From: Planctomycetota bacterium
Lineage (GTDB): Bacteria > Planctomycetota > Brocadiia > SM23-32 > JAKLEA01
NCBI GenBank assembly: GCA_022711755.1
Contig: JAKLEA010000017.1
Location: 1 to 64,000 of the forward strand
Length of the DNA stretch: 64,000 nt
Direction of reading: 5' to 3'
Made by a program: the position numbers and the translations under genes. The notes beneath the pieces were generated by a model. It searched no databases, was not told the origin of the DNA, and saw only the letters and a list, made by a program, of their open reading frames with translations. Shown one piece after another: positions 43,016-51,058 of this stretch; position 1 is the first letter of the stretch, and every line of letters begins with the position of its first letter.

Positions 43016-43477
43016 ATGTACAGCGAAAAAGTGCTGGACCATTTCACGAACCCCCGCAACGTCGGGGAGGTTGAGAATCCGGACGGCGTGGGCGAGGTCG
43101 GAAACCCGGTCTGCGGCGACATGATGAAGATCACGATCAAGGTTGACGCGAAGGACCTTCGCATAACCGACGTGAAGTTCAAGACGCTGGGCTGCGGAGC
43201 CGCGATAGCCACGTCCAGCATCACGACCGAGATGGCCGCTGGAAAGACGCTGGAGGAGGCGCTCGCGATCACGCGACAGGCTGTCGCGGAAGGGCTGGAC
43301 GGGCTGCCGCCGAACAAGCTGCACTGCTCGAACCTGGCGGCGGACGGCCTGCACAAGGCCATACTGGATTACCTTTCAAAGCGCCCTGAAGTGAAGATCA
43401 ATGTTCCCGAAGCGGTCATCAAACGCAGTCAGGAATCCGAGGAACACGATCACGACCACAACCACGGGGAAGAATAG
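43016..43477 (+). CDS. iscU: Fe-S cluster scaffold IscU/NifU N-type
   Basis: 153 residues from ATG at 43016 (AAAGGGG and A-run upstream; TTG at 42998 less likely). The three cluster-binding cysteines are present: C33 in PVCGDMMKI, C60 in LGCGAAIATSS and C104 in KLHCSNLAADGLHKAI. The aspartate after C33 (CGD) is the usual partner. A His/Asp/Glu tail (HDHDHNH) is appended and may bind zinc or nickel. Assembles Fe-S clusters with the desulfurase upstream. No HscA, HscB or ferredoxin follow, so the operon is minimal. Confidence 0.92.
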   Translation: MYSEKVLDHFTNPRNVGEVENPDGVGEVGNPVCGDMMKITIKVDAKDLRITDVKFKTLGCGAAIATSSITTEMAAGKTLEEALAITRQAVAEGLDGLPPNKLHCSNLAADGLHKAILDYLSKRPEVKINVPEAVIKRSQESEEHDHDHNHGEE

Positions 43478-43489
43478 CGGATTCCGGGC

Positions 43490-44557
43490 ATGCCCACCGA
43501 CGTTACAAATCTGCGCAAGCTCAACAAGCTGCTGGACCTTCTGCCCCGGGGCGGGGAGTTGAAGATCGTCCTTCAGAACAATCCCGATCCGGACGCCCTT
43601 GCAAGCGCCGCGGGCTTCAAGCTGCTGGCGCAGGAATTGAGCGGCACAACGTCAAGCGTAATATTCAGCGGCTTGATTGGCCGCGCCGAGAACCGCGCGA
43701 TGCTCCGCTACCTGGGATTAAGCGTCAGTTGCGCGGCGCCGGAATGCTTTTCCCCGGGCGACGCCGTCGCCTGCCTGGACACGCAGCCCGGCGCGGGCAA
43801 CAACTGCGTCCCCCCGGACGTGACGCCGAAGATCATCATTGACCATCACCCGCTTCAGGACAGGGCGCGCTCCTCCCCGTTCACGGACATCCGCAGCAAC
43901 GTGGGCGCAACCTCCACGATAATCACGCAGTACCTGCGCCTTTGCGACATAGCGATAGATATCAGGCTGGCCACGGCGCTTCTTTACGGCATCAAGTCGG
44001 ACACGCAGGACCTGGGACGGGACGTGACACAGGCGGATATTGACGCCTACCTGTTCCTTTACCCGCTGGCCAACAAGAGGCAACTGGCCAGGATCGAGCG
44101 GGAACCCGTCCCGGCGGTCTACTTCCAGCAGCTTCTCCGCGCGCTTACCCGGGCCGAGGTTTATGGGAGCAAGATCGTCATCAGCAGCGTCGGGGCGACG
44201 GACTCTCCGGATGCGGCGGCTGAGACGGCGGACATGCTAATGCGGCTTGAGGGGATTGAATGGTCCCTCTGCGTCGCGTTCCACAACGGCGTGGCGTATG
44301 TTTCCCTGCGCGGCGCAAGGGCTGACAGCGATTCGTGCGACCTCATCAGGAAGATCGTGGGAGACAATGGCGCAGGCGGCGGGCATGACCAGTGCGCCGG
44401 TGGCCAGATACCGCTGCGCAACAAGTCGAACGCTGAAATGACACGCCGCATGAAGGACATAATTTCCAGGACATGCGAGGCGCTGCAGATTGATCCTAAG
44501 GACAAGTTGCGCCTGACTTCGATGCAGATCGTGAACGGCAAGGCTCCTTCCCAGTAG
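43490..44557 (+). CDS. DHH-family phosphoesterase (NrnA-like)
   Basis: 355 residues. Two-domain layout of NrnA/DHH-DHHA1 enzymes: N-terminal IVLQNNPDPDALASA (about 26-40), DHH box IIDHHPLQD (D118-H119-H120), and a DHHA1 C-terminus with GGGHDQCAGGQIP (about 300). NrnA-type enzymes hydrolyse short oligoribonucleotides or pAp. The first motif usually reads H-x-D-x-D; here the leading His is replaced by Asn (NNPDPDA), which may alter metal binding. Thirteen bp after the scaffold gene, so likely cotranscribed. Confidence 0.85.
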   Translation: MPTDVTNLRKLNKLLDLLPRGGELKIVLQNNPDPDALASAAGFKLLAQELSGTTSSVIFSGLIGRAENRAMLRYLGLSVSCAAPECFSPGDAVACLDTQPGAGNNCVPPDVTPKIIIDHHPLQDRARSSPFTDIRSNVGATSTIITQYLRLCDIAIDIRLATALLYGIKSDTQDLGRDVTQADIDAYLFLYPLANKRQLARIEREPVPAVYFQQLLRALTRAEVYGSKIVISSVGATDSPDAAAETADMLMRLEGIEWSLCVAFHNGVAYVSLRGARADSDSCDLIRKIVGDNGAGGGHDQCAGGQIPLRNKSNAEMTRRMKDIISRTCEALQIDPKDKLRLTSMQIVNGKAPSQ

Positions 44558-44590
44558 TCTTGCGTCAATTCTCCAGGCAAGGCGGATTCA

Positions 44591-45682
44591 ATGCTTTCAG
44601 AACGCTCCAGACAAGTTGACTCAAGCGGAATACGGCGGGTTTTCGACCTGGCCGCGACGCTCAAGGACCCGATCAACTTCAGCATCGGCCAGCCGCACTT
44701 CGACGTCCCCGACTGCGTGAAACAGGCTGCGATTGATGCCATCAACGGCGGACGCAACCGCTACACTCAGACCCAGGGCATTCCGGAACTTCGCGAGAAG
44801 GCTCTGGCGCTTGACAGGGCCAGGACGGGAACGCCCAATGACGCCGTCATCATCACGTCAGGAGCGTCCGGCGGCATCATGCTCGCGCTCATGGCGCTTC
44901 TGAACCCGGGCGACGAGGTTCTTATCCCCGATCCGTATTTTGTCATGTACAAGCACCTGACGCTCCTGATCGGTGGTGTTCCGAAGTTTGTGAACACGTA
45001 TCCCGATTTCCAGCTCCGGGCTGTGGAAATCGAGAAACTGATTACGCCGAAAAGCAAGGTTCTCTTCATCTGCACCCCGGCAAACCCCACCGGGGCCGTA
45101 ACGGATGGGGCGAACCTGAAGGATATCGCCGACCTTGCGGCGCGGCATGGTCTGCTGGTAATAAGCGACGAGATATACCACCACTTCAGTTATGACGCCC
45201 CTCCGGCCAGCATCGCGGGGATGTATCCCGGAACGCTGCTATTAAACGGTTTGAGCAAATCGGCCGCGATGACGGGATGGAGGCTTGGATGGGCAATCGG
45301 GCCTGACGAACTGGTCAAGGAGATGATAAAGCTCCAGCAGTACAGCTTCGTCTGCGCGCCGTCCATGACACAATACGGGGCGATGGCCGCGCTGGACTTC
45401 GACGTGTCCGGCCACATTGCGGATTACCGCCGGAAGCGGGACCGGCTTTGCAACGCGCTGTCCGCCAAATACGAGATCGTGAAGCCCGGCGGGGCCTTTT
45501 ACATGTTCCCCAAGGCCCCCGGCTGCGGAGGCGCGGAGTTCGCGGAAAAGGCGGTGAAGAACAACCTGCTGGTCGTGCCCGGCAATGTTTTCAGCCAGTC
45601 TGACACGCATTTCCGCATTTCCTACGCCGCAAGCGACGCGACAATCGAGAGGGGAATCGAAGTCCTGCTGAAGATTGCGTGA
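44591..45682 (+). CDS. Class I/II aminotransferase
   Basis: 363 residues of fold-type I aminotransferase (AspC/AatA-like). PLP lysine K223 in NGLSKSAAMTGWRLGW; other marks: ITSGASGGIMLAL, ICTPANPTGAV, LLVISDEIYHHFSY. Substrate likely aspartate, an aromatic or an alanine-type acid; sequence alone does not fix it. Thirty-three bp after the DHH gene. Confidence 0.88.
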   Translation: MLSERSRQVDSSGIRRVFDLAATLKDPINFSIGQPHFDVPDCVKQAAIDAINGGRNRYTQTQGIPELREKALALDRARTGTPNDAVIITSGASGGIMLALMALLNPGDEVLIPDPYFVMYKHLTLLIGGVPKFVNTYPDFQLRAVEIEKLITPKSKVLFICTPANPTGAVTDGANLKDIADLAARHGLLVISDEIYHHFSYDAPPASIAGMYPGTLLLNGLSKSAAMTGWRLGWAIGPDELVKEMIKLQQYSFVCAPSMTQYGAMAALDFDVSGHIADYRRKRDRLCNALSAKYEIVKPGGAFYMFPKAPGCGGAEFAEKAVKNNLLVVPGNVFSQSDTHFRISYAASDATIERGIEVLLKIA

Positions 45683-45718
45683 AGCGTGAGACTGCCTTAT
45701 CGGGATCAAGGGAGCAGA

Positions 45719-46960
45719 ATGACAATGCAGAACGGCGGGGAGAAGACCGGCGAGCAGTGGCTTGCGGACGCCCCGGGTCTAACCGACGCCGTTCTGGACG
45801 CCATACCGCACGCAATGATCGTGCGCGGGATGGATTACAGGATCATACGGGCGAACCGGGCCGCGGAAGAGCTTTTCCGCAATCCGCTGGTCGGTTGTCC
45901 GTGCTTCAGCGCAAAGCACGGACGTGTCGAACCTTGTGAAGACTGTCCTTCGGATCAGGTGATGCGCACGCGCAAGCCCGTGGTCCGGGAGATGAGGAGC
46001 GTTTCAGGGCAGGACATGGTGGTCAGCAGTTATCCCGTTTTCGGGCAGGACGGCTCATTTTCCGGGGTTGTGGAGATCACGCAGGACGTGACCGAACAGA
46101 AGCGGGCGGAGAGGAAGATACGCCAACTTCTCGACAAGGTGAACGCGCAGAACCGGGAGCTTCTGGAGCGGCAACAGGCGATGGAGTCGGAGATGGAGAT
46201 GGCGCGCGAGATTCAACGCCACCTGTTGCCGCAGCAGACCCTCGGCGCGGGCGGAATGCGCTTCAGTTTCCTCTATCGCCCTTGCGGACGCGTGGGCGGG
46301 GACATATACGACGTGCAGCCGCTGGACGAGAATCGCGTCGCGCTCATCATCGCGGACGCAGTCGGCCATGGCGTCCCCGCGGCGTTCATCGCAGTGATCG
46401 TCCATGCCTTTTTCCATTCGTCCAACTATGATCCGTTTTCACCAGGCGACGCATTGAACCGGATAAACAAGGAGCTGCGCGAGGTCCTTGCGCCGGGGCA
46501 TTTCGCCACGGCTTTCTACGCGGTGTTTGACGCCTCGTCGGGGCGGCTGAGCTATGCCAGGGCCGGGCATCCCTACCCGCTCCTGCTGCGGGGCGGCGGG
46601 GCCGATCCGCAATGGCTCACGGCCGGCGGAACGGTTCTCGGCGGGATTGATAATCCCCGCATACAGGAAACGATTGTCGAGATCGGACGGGGGGACAGGC
46701 TGATCCTTTTCACCGACGGACTGATAGAATGCGTGGACTCCGCCGGAGAGCCTTACGGCGTCGAAAGGCTGAAGCAAAGCGCAGCCGAACTGGCGCATGA
46801 AGACAACAATCACCTGCCACGGCTCCTCCTGCGCAGGGCCGAGGAGTTCGTCGGCGCGATGCCCTTCAGGGACGACCTTACCATCGTCGCCGCAGAGGCG
46901 GCGGGAACAGGCGATTCGCCGGATGCGGACGACGCCTCAGAGACGGACGAGGCGTTCTGA
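45719..46960 (+). CDS. PAS-SpoIIE (RsbU-type) serine phosphatase
   Basis: 413 residues from ATG at 45719 (AGGGAG six bases upstream). PAS domain about 15-130 with a four-cysteine cluster CPCFSAKHGRVEPCEDCP in its middle, then a coiled coil (about 135-175; NAQNRELLERQQAMESEMEMAREIQRH, split here) and a PP2C-type SpoIIE domain (about 180-400) with the metal-site signs GGDIYDV, IADAVGHGVPAA and FTDGLIE, and RDDLTIV near the end. It dephosphorylates an anti-anti-sigma factor in partner-switching systems. The cysteines resemble those of PAS domains that bind a metal or sense redox. No cognate anti-sigma pair is nearby. Confidence 0.88.
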   Translation: MTMQNGGEKTGEQWLADAPGLTDAVLDAIPHAMIVRGMDYRIIRANRAAEELFRNPLVGCPCFSAKHGRVEPCEDCPSDQVMRTRKPVVREMRSVSGQDMVVSSYPVFGQDGSFSGVVEITQDVTEQKRAERKIRQLLDKVNAQNRELLERQQAMESEMEMAREIQRHLLPQQTLGAGGMRFSFLYRPCGRVGGDIYDVQPLDENRVALIIADAVGHGVPAAFIAVIVHAFFHSSNYDPFSPGDALNRINKELREVLAPGHFATAFYAVFDASSGRLSYARAGHPYPLLLRGGGADPQWLTAGGTVLGGIDNPRIQETIVEIGRGDRLILFTDGLIECVDSAGEPYGVERLKQSAAELAHEDNNHLPRLLLRRAEEFVGAMPFRDDLTIVAAEAAGTGDSPDADDASETDEAF

Positions 46961-46986
46961 CAGCATTCTGACGCGCGCGGGATCGG

Positions 46987-49119
46987 ATGATGGAACTATC
47001 CTTCCTTCACTGGGGCATGCTTGCGGCGGCCGCCGTCGGGGCGGCGCCCATACTAATTCACCTGCTGGCCAGGGGCAGGCCGGTTACCGTTCCCTTTCCG
47101 CCGCTGATTCTGTTGCGTAAGACTTTCCACAAGACGGCGCGCCGGTCTCGAATCCGCCACCTGCTGCTTCTCATTCTAAGGATCGCGCTGATTGCCGCAT
47201 TCGCCGTAGCGCTTGCCAGGCCTATGGTCAAAGGGGCGGCATTCGCGGTAGCCGGCAAGGGGATCATCTGTGCGGCACTCGTGATTGACGATTCGATGAG
47301 CATGCAATACATCGAGAACGGACGCCAGCGATTCGATTCCGCGCGGGACAGCGCCCTCGCGTTTCTGGATTCGGCGGGCCAGGGCAGCATGATCGCCGTC
47401 TACCCGGCGTCCGCGCCCAGGGGGCAACTGACGCCGGACCTGGACGCCGCGAAAGCGCAACTCCGATCCATGAAACCGACTGCAAGGGGGGACAGCCTCT
47501 GGCCTGCCATCCGGGCGGCGGCAGACCTCCTGATCAAGACCGGCGAGGGGGACAGGTCAATAGTTGTCTTCACGGATATGACGTCCGCCGCATGGCGCGG
47601 AGCGGAGGGGATAAAGCTCGATCCTGCAGTCCGGCTTCAGGTCGTGCCGTCCGGAAACGGCGAGAACGATAATCTCAGCATCGGGAAGATCGAGCTTGCG
47701 TCATCCCTCATGGTCAGGAACGCGGCAAGCCATCTGGCGGCGGCGGCGCGATGCGGAAAGGCGGGAAGTTCCGTAAGCGTCGGCCTGTTCATTGACGGCG
47801 TCAAGCGCGATCAGGCGCTCATACGCCTTGAGCCGGGCGAGGCGGAGATGGCGCGTTTTAAAATTCCGCTAGACGCGGTCGGCATGAGAACCGGAAAGCT
47901 TGCATTGAGCGAGGCGGACCCGCTGCCGATTGACAACGAGAGATACTTCTGTTTCACGGTTGCGGAGAACGTCAAAGTTCTGGTTGTCGGCGCAGAGGGG
48001 GAGGATTCAGACGCATTATATGCCGCCACTGCGTTATCCCCGTTCGGGGAGAAACAACCGTCCGCGTTCAGCGTAACCCGGTGTCTGCCCGCCGCGCTGG
48101 ATGCGCAGGACCTTGGCGGCATGGACGTCGCTATCCTTGCCAATGTCCCGGAACTCAACGATGACGCATGGCGCAAGCTTCTCCGATTCGTTGACCGCAA
48201 GGGCGGGTTGATAATCATCCTCGGCGAAGACGTAAAACCGGAAAACTACGCAGGCCGGATACCGTCACAGCTTCTACCGGCCGCGATTGGAAGAATTATT
48301 GAGTTCAAGGACGCCGTCCACCTGCAGGTTGACATCGCCGACCATCCTTTGGCGGTCCCCTTTGCCGACGGGCGTAACGGAAATCTATACGGACCGTCAT
48401 TCTTCGCAGCAGTGGCAGGCGATCCCAGCCCTGACGCAAAAACGATATTCAGCTTCGACGGGAAACAACCCGCCATATTGGAAAGACTTCGGGACGGACG
48501 GGTTGTCATGTTCATGACGGGGTTGGGACGGCAATGGACGGACATGCCGAGGTCGGACCCGTATCCGTGTTTCCTGCCTTTCATGCACGAGTTGGTCAAG
48601 TATGTTTGCGGCAGGGGGCCGGCGGCAATTGCGGATTTCCCAGTGGGCGGGACCGTGTCAATGCCTCTGCCCGCGCAGGCATCTCTAGGCGACCTGCGCG
48701 TCTTCCCCCCCGGCGAGCCCGACGGGAAGGAGGTTGTTGCCGGATCGAAAACGGACCGATTCATCTTCAACGGTACGGACAGACCGGGCATCTATCTTGT
48801 CAAGGGGCGTGACGGGCGGAATTATGAGGAGTGCGCGTTTGCCGTGAACACGGCGGAAGCAGAATCGGATCTGGGCGTCATTGAAAAGGATGCCGTGGAG
48901 GCGATGTTCCAGGGGGGTAAGGTGTCATTTTCGAAGGATGCTCAGGAATTGAGAAACGAGTTGACGGAGCAACGCCTTGGGCGGGAGGCGACGTGGATTG
49001 TGCTTGCGGTGGTCGTATTGCTCTTTGTCGGGGAACATTACCTGGCCAATAGATTTTATGGGAATGAGAACAGAGCGGAACTGGAACAGGATGACGTTGG
49101 AACCGCAGTAAAGAAATAG
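46987..49119 (+). CDS. BatA/vWA-type membrane protein
   Basis: 710 residues. N-terminal BatA domain (about 1-85; PILIHLLARGRPVTVPFPPLILL and the helix LLLILRIALIAAFAVALARP), a von Willebrand A-type domain (about 95-225) with a MIDAS-like DDSMS (DxSxS), and later strands with a glutamine amidotransferase-like stretch (about 330-440; VLVVGAEGEDSDALY ... DVAILANVPELNDDAWRKL). One C-terminal membrane helix (about 672-690). Such proteins appear in Bat/aerotolerance operons and PVC-phylum surface assemblies. No other bat gene is present. Confidence 0.8.
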   Translation: MMELSFLHWGMLAAAAVGAAPILIHLLARGRPVTVPFPPLILLRKTFHKTARRSRIRHLLLLILRIALIAAFAVALARPMVKGAAFAVAGKGIICAALVIDDSMSMQYIENGRQRFDSARDSALAFLDSAGQGSMIAVYPASAPRGQLTPDLDAAKAQLRSMKPTARGDSLWPAIRAAADLLIKTGEGDRSIVVFTDMTSAAWRGAEGIKLDPAVRLQVVPSGNGENDNLSIGKIELASSLMVRNAASHLAAAARCGKAGSSVSVGLFIDGVKRDQALIRLEPGEAEMARFKIPLDAVGMRTGKLALSEADPLPIDNERYFCFTVAENVKVLVVGAEGEDSDALYAATALSPFGEKQPSAFSVTRCLPAALDAQDLGGMDVAILANVPELNDDAWRKLLRFVDRKGGLIIILGEDVKPENYAGRIPSQLLPAAIGRIIEFKDAVHLQVDIADHPLAVPFADGRNGNLYGPSFFAAVAGDPSPDAKTIFSFDGKQPAILERLRDGRVVMFMTGLGRQWTDMPRSDPYPCFLPFMHELVKYVCGRGPAAIADFPVGGTVSMPLPAQASLGDLRVFPPGEPDGKEVVAGSKTDRFIFNGTDRPGIYLVKGRDGRNYEECAFAVNTAEAESDLGVIEKDAVEAMFQGGKVSFSKDAQELRNELTEQRLGREATWIVLAVVVLLFVGEHYLANRFYGNENRAELEQDDVGTAVKK

Positions 49120-49246
49120 ACATTGTAGGATAGTGATGGCTCAGTCAGGCGATATTGAATAGAAATTATAGTCAAAGGACTGTCCCCTCCTGAAGATAAA
49201 CCTGAACATGATCAGGAATATGTGAAGTATTTTCTAAGGAAAGGGC

Positions 49247-49275
49247 TTGACAAGTCTAATCATGTCACCTATTAT
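49247..49275 (+). promoter_or_regulatory. Strong sigma-70 promoter of the PEP-CTERM gene
   Basis: TTGACA (49247-49252), a 17-base spacer and TATTAT (49270-49275), about 70 bp before ATG 49345. A near-palindrome CCTGAACATGATCAGG lies upstream (49201-49216) and could bind a regulator. Confidence 0.72.
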
Positions 49276-49344
49276 CACAAATAGAATCGCGATGGTGAAC
49301 CGGGGGAAGCAAAAAGTTCCTTTTGTTTTCAGAGGTGTTTCGTG

Positions 49345-50175
49345 ATGAGAAACCGACACAGGAATGCTGCTATTGTCATGTTGATCGCAGCTCTTCTTGC
49401 ACTGTTTTCAGTCCTGCCATGTCAGGCGTTCACATTCTCATGGGCTGATTTTGATTGGCCTGACACGCCGCCGCAGGATTTCGGCCCGGTCACCTTCACG
49501 AATGTTGATAATAGCGGTGTTAACTTCACCATGACCGTGACGGGCGATACGCAGTATATGAACGGCACTTCGCCTAACGATCTGGCCACCTTGACCGGCG
49601 GTTATACCCCGGCTCCGCAGAACCTTTACATGGCGCAGGTGCAGGGCAGCGCAAACCAGGCCAGCGTACTGTTCACGATTGCGGTTTCCGGCGGAACGCT
49701 GTCAAATATTGTTATGAATGTGTTTGACGTTGATTACAGCGCCAATAACTACATAGATGGCGTGATGTTCAGGGTATCCGACGGAACAACTTGGTACAAC
49801 CCCAACCAGCCGACGACAAACACGACCTACAGCCGTCGTCTAACCAATGGCGAGGTAACCACTTACAACACGTGGTATGGGCGGACGGATTTCACGCGGA
49901 ACAACACCGTAAGGGGGATAGCTTCCGCATCCGACACAACGGCGCAGGGAAACGTCCGGTGGACCGTTCCGGACACAACTGTTGACGATATCACTATAAT
50001 GACCATCGAGTATTTCAATCTGGCCGACGCTGTCAACGGCAACAACCTGACGCAGCAGTGGATCGGCCTGTTCCATGAATTCGATTTTGACGCGGTGGCC
50101 ATTCCCGAGCCGGGCAGCATGGTTCTTTTGGGGCTTGGCGCAGTCGGCGTTGCGCTGCTGAGGCGGCGAAGATAG
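49345..50175 (+). CDS. PEP-CTERM surface protein
   Basis: 276 residues from ATG at 49345 (AGAGG nine bases upstream; GTG at 49342 possible). Signal peptide about 1-27. The body is a Thr/Asn/Asp-rich beta-structure (a lectin-like or 'choice-of-anchor' style fold) with no known domain. The C-terminus ends in IPEPGSMVLLGLGAVGVALLRRRR, the PEP-CTERM sorting signal: PEP, a hydrophobic helix and an Arg cluster. It is handled by an exosortase, none of which is in the window. Probably processed and displayed on the outer surface. Confidence 0.9.
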   Translation: MRNRHRNAAIVMLIAALLALFSVLPCQAFTFSWADFDWPDTPPQDFGPVTFTNVDNSGVNFTMTVTGDTQYMNGTSPNDLATLTGGYTPAPQNLYMAQVQGSANQASVLFTIAVSGGTLSNIVMNVFDVDYSANNYIDGVMFRVSDGTTWYNPNQPTTNTTYSRRLTNGEVTTYNTWYGRTDFTRNNTVRGIASASDTTAQGNVRWTVPDTTVDDITIMTIEYFNLADAVNGNNLTQQWIGLFHEFDFDAVAIPEPGSMVLLGLGAVGVALLRRRR

Positions 50176-50358
50176 CGCGGGCGAAATATCGGCGGAGGTC
50201 GGAATAATTTGAAGCGGGGAGATTCCCTGTTGGCGAAGATCTCCTTATGCCGCATCGCGTTCGCGCATATTGACACCATGATATTTCGCGGATAGCCTTT
50301 CAACGTCATTGGAGATGGATAATTTCAACCGAATCAGTCAGGCATAAGGAGGGAACTA

Positions 50359-50697
50359 ATGCAACGCGTCAATGAGCATGATCTGGAATATCGCAACGGC
50401 GATAACGGGGTGAAGTATCTTTTCAGGGGTCCAAAGATTGACTGGGGAGTGATCCGTTTCAAAGGCGGGCAGACGCTAGGGCAGCACAGACATGAGCAGG
50501 TCGAGGAAACATTCTATTTCGTCAAGGGCGAGCCGCTCATGAAGGTCAACGGAGAGGAATTCCGGGTCAGGCAGGGGGACGCCTTCCGCATGGAGCCGGG
50601 CGACGTTCACGACATTATCAACGACACCGGCGGAGACGTTGACATAGTATTCATAAAAGATCAGTTTAAGCCCAAGGATAAAATAGACGTCGGGTGA
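50359..50697 (+). CDS. Cupin-domain protein
   Basis: 112 residues, single cupin. Motif 1: GQHRHEQVEETFYFVKGEP (G-x5-H-x-H-x4-E-x6-G pattern). Motif 2: MEPGDVHDIIND. The His and Glu residues would bind a metal ion. Family members range from isomerases and dioxygenases to sensors, so function is open. TAAGGAGGGA precedes the ATG. Confidence 0.85.
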   Translation: MQRVNEHDLEYRNGDNGVKYLFRGPKIDWGVIRFKGGQTLGQHRHEQVEETFYFVKGEPLMKVNGEEFRVRQGDAFRMEPGDVHDIINDTGGDVDIVFIKDQFKPKDKIDVG

Positions 50698-50766
50698 AGG
50701 CTGCGCCGTCCCGAACCGGCAGTGTGAAAACATTTATTGGCAAACCGGCGGAGTCATTGTCGTTCC

Positions 50767-50796
50767 TTGACTTTTGAATCGCGACAAAGTTAAATA
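50767..50796 (+). promoter_or_regulatory. Putative promoter of the giant surface-protein gene
   Basis: TTGACT (50767-50772) and TAAATA (50791-50796; 18-base spacer). Transcription from about 50,803 would give a leader of some 255 bases before the ATG at 51059. By-eye call. Confidence 0.5.
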
Positions 50797-50864
50797 TGTG
50801 GTATGCGGACAGGCGTATCGCGTCGGCGCCGGCCCATGTCTTTTCATACGACGCGCAATCCTTT

Positions 50865-50960
50865 CAAGCGGCAGGAGGGTGAAGGCTCAGGCTTAATCAG
50901 GAAGAATACATGAACCGCTTGATCCGGGGATTCCGGTGAAGGGGCGGTTTTGTTCATGTA
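50865..50960 (+). promoter_or_regulatory. Leader RNA with two mutually exclusive stems (riboswitch or attenuator candidate)
   Basis: Structure A pairs CAAGCGG (50865-50871) with CCGCTTG (50915-50921) around a 43-base loop. Structure B pairs TACATG-AACCGC (50907-50918) with GCGGTT-ttgtt-CATGTA (50944-50960), with an inner CCGG/CCGG stem. The two share 50915-50918, so they cannot coexist. B ends in a U-rich bulge (GGUUUUGUUC), like a weak terminator. A nine-codon reading frame (ATG 50911 to TGA) sits inside B with GGAAG six bases upstream. A second hairpin, GGCAG-gac-CTGCC, follows at 50968-50980. No known riboswitch class was recognised. The rest of 50,698-51,058 holds only this leader and the promoter. 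Confidence 0.4.
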
Positions 50961-51058
50961 CGCCACAGGCAGGACCTGCCGCCGCTCGCATGATGAGCCA
51001 AAAGTCGCGGGCTGAACGTTCCGGAACGCTGTCAACTCCATGTCGGGAGGAACGATGC

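Noticed and set aside
50940..51000. c-di-GMP-I (GEMM) riboswitch in the giant-gene leader
   Set aside because: The GGGCAAACC and GCAAAGCC landmarks are absent; only generic stem-loops remain.
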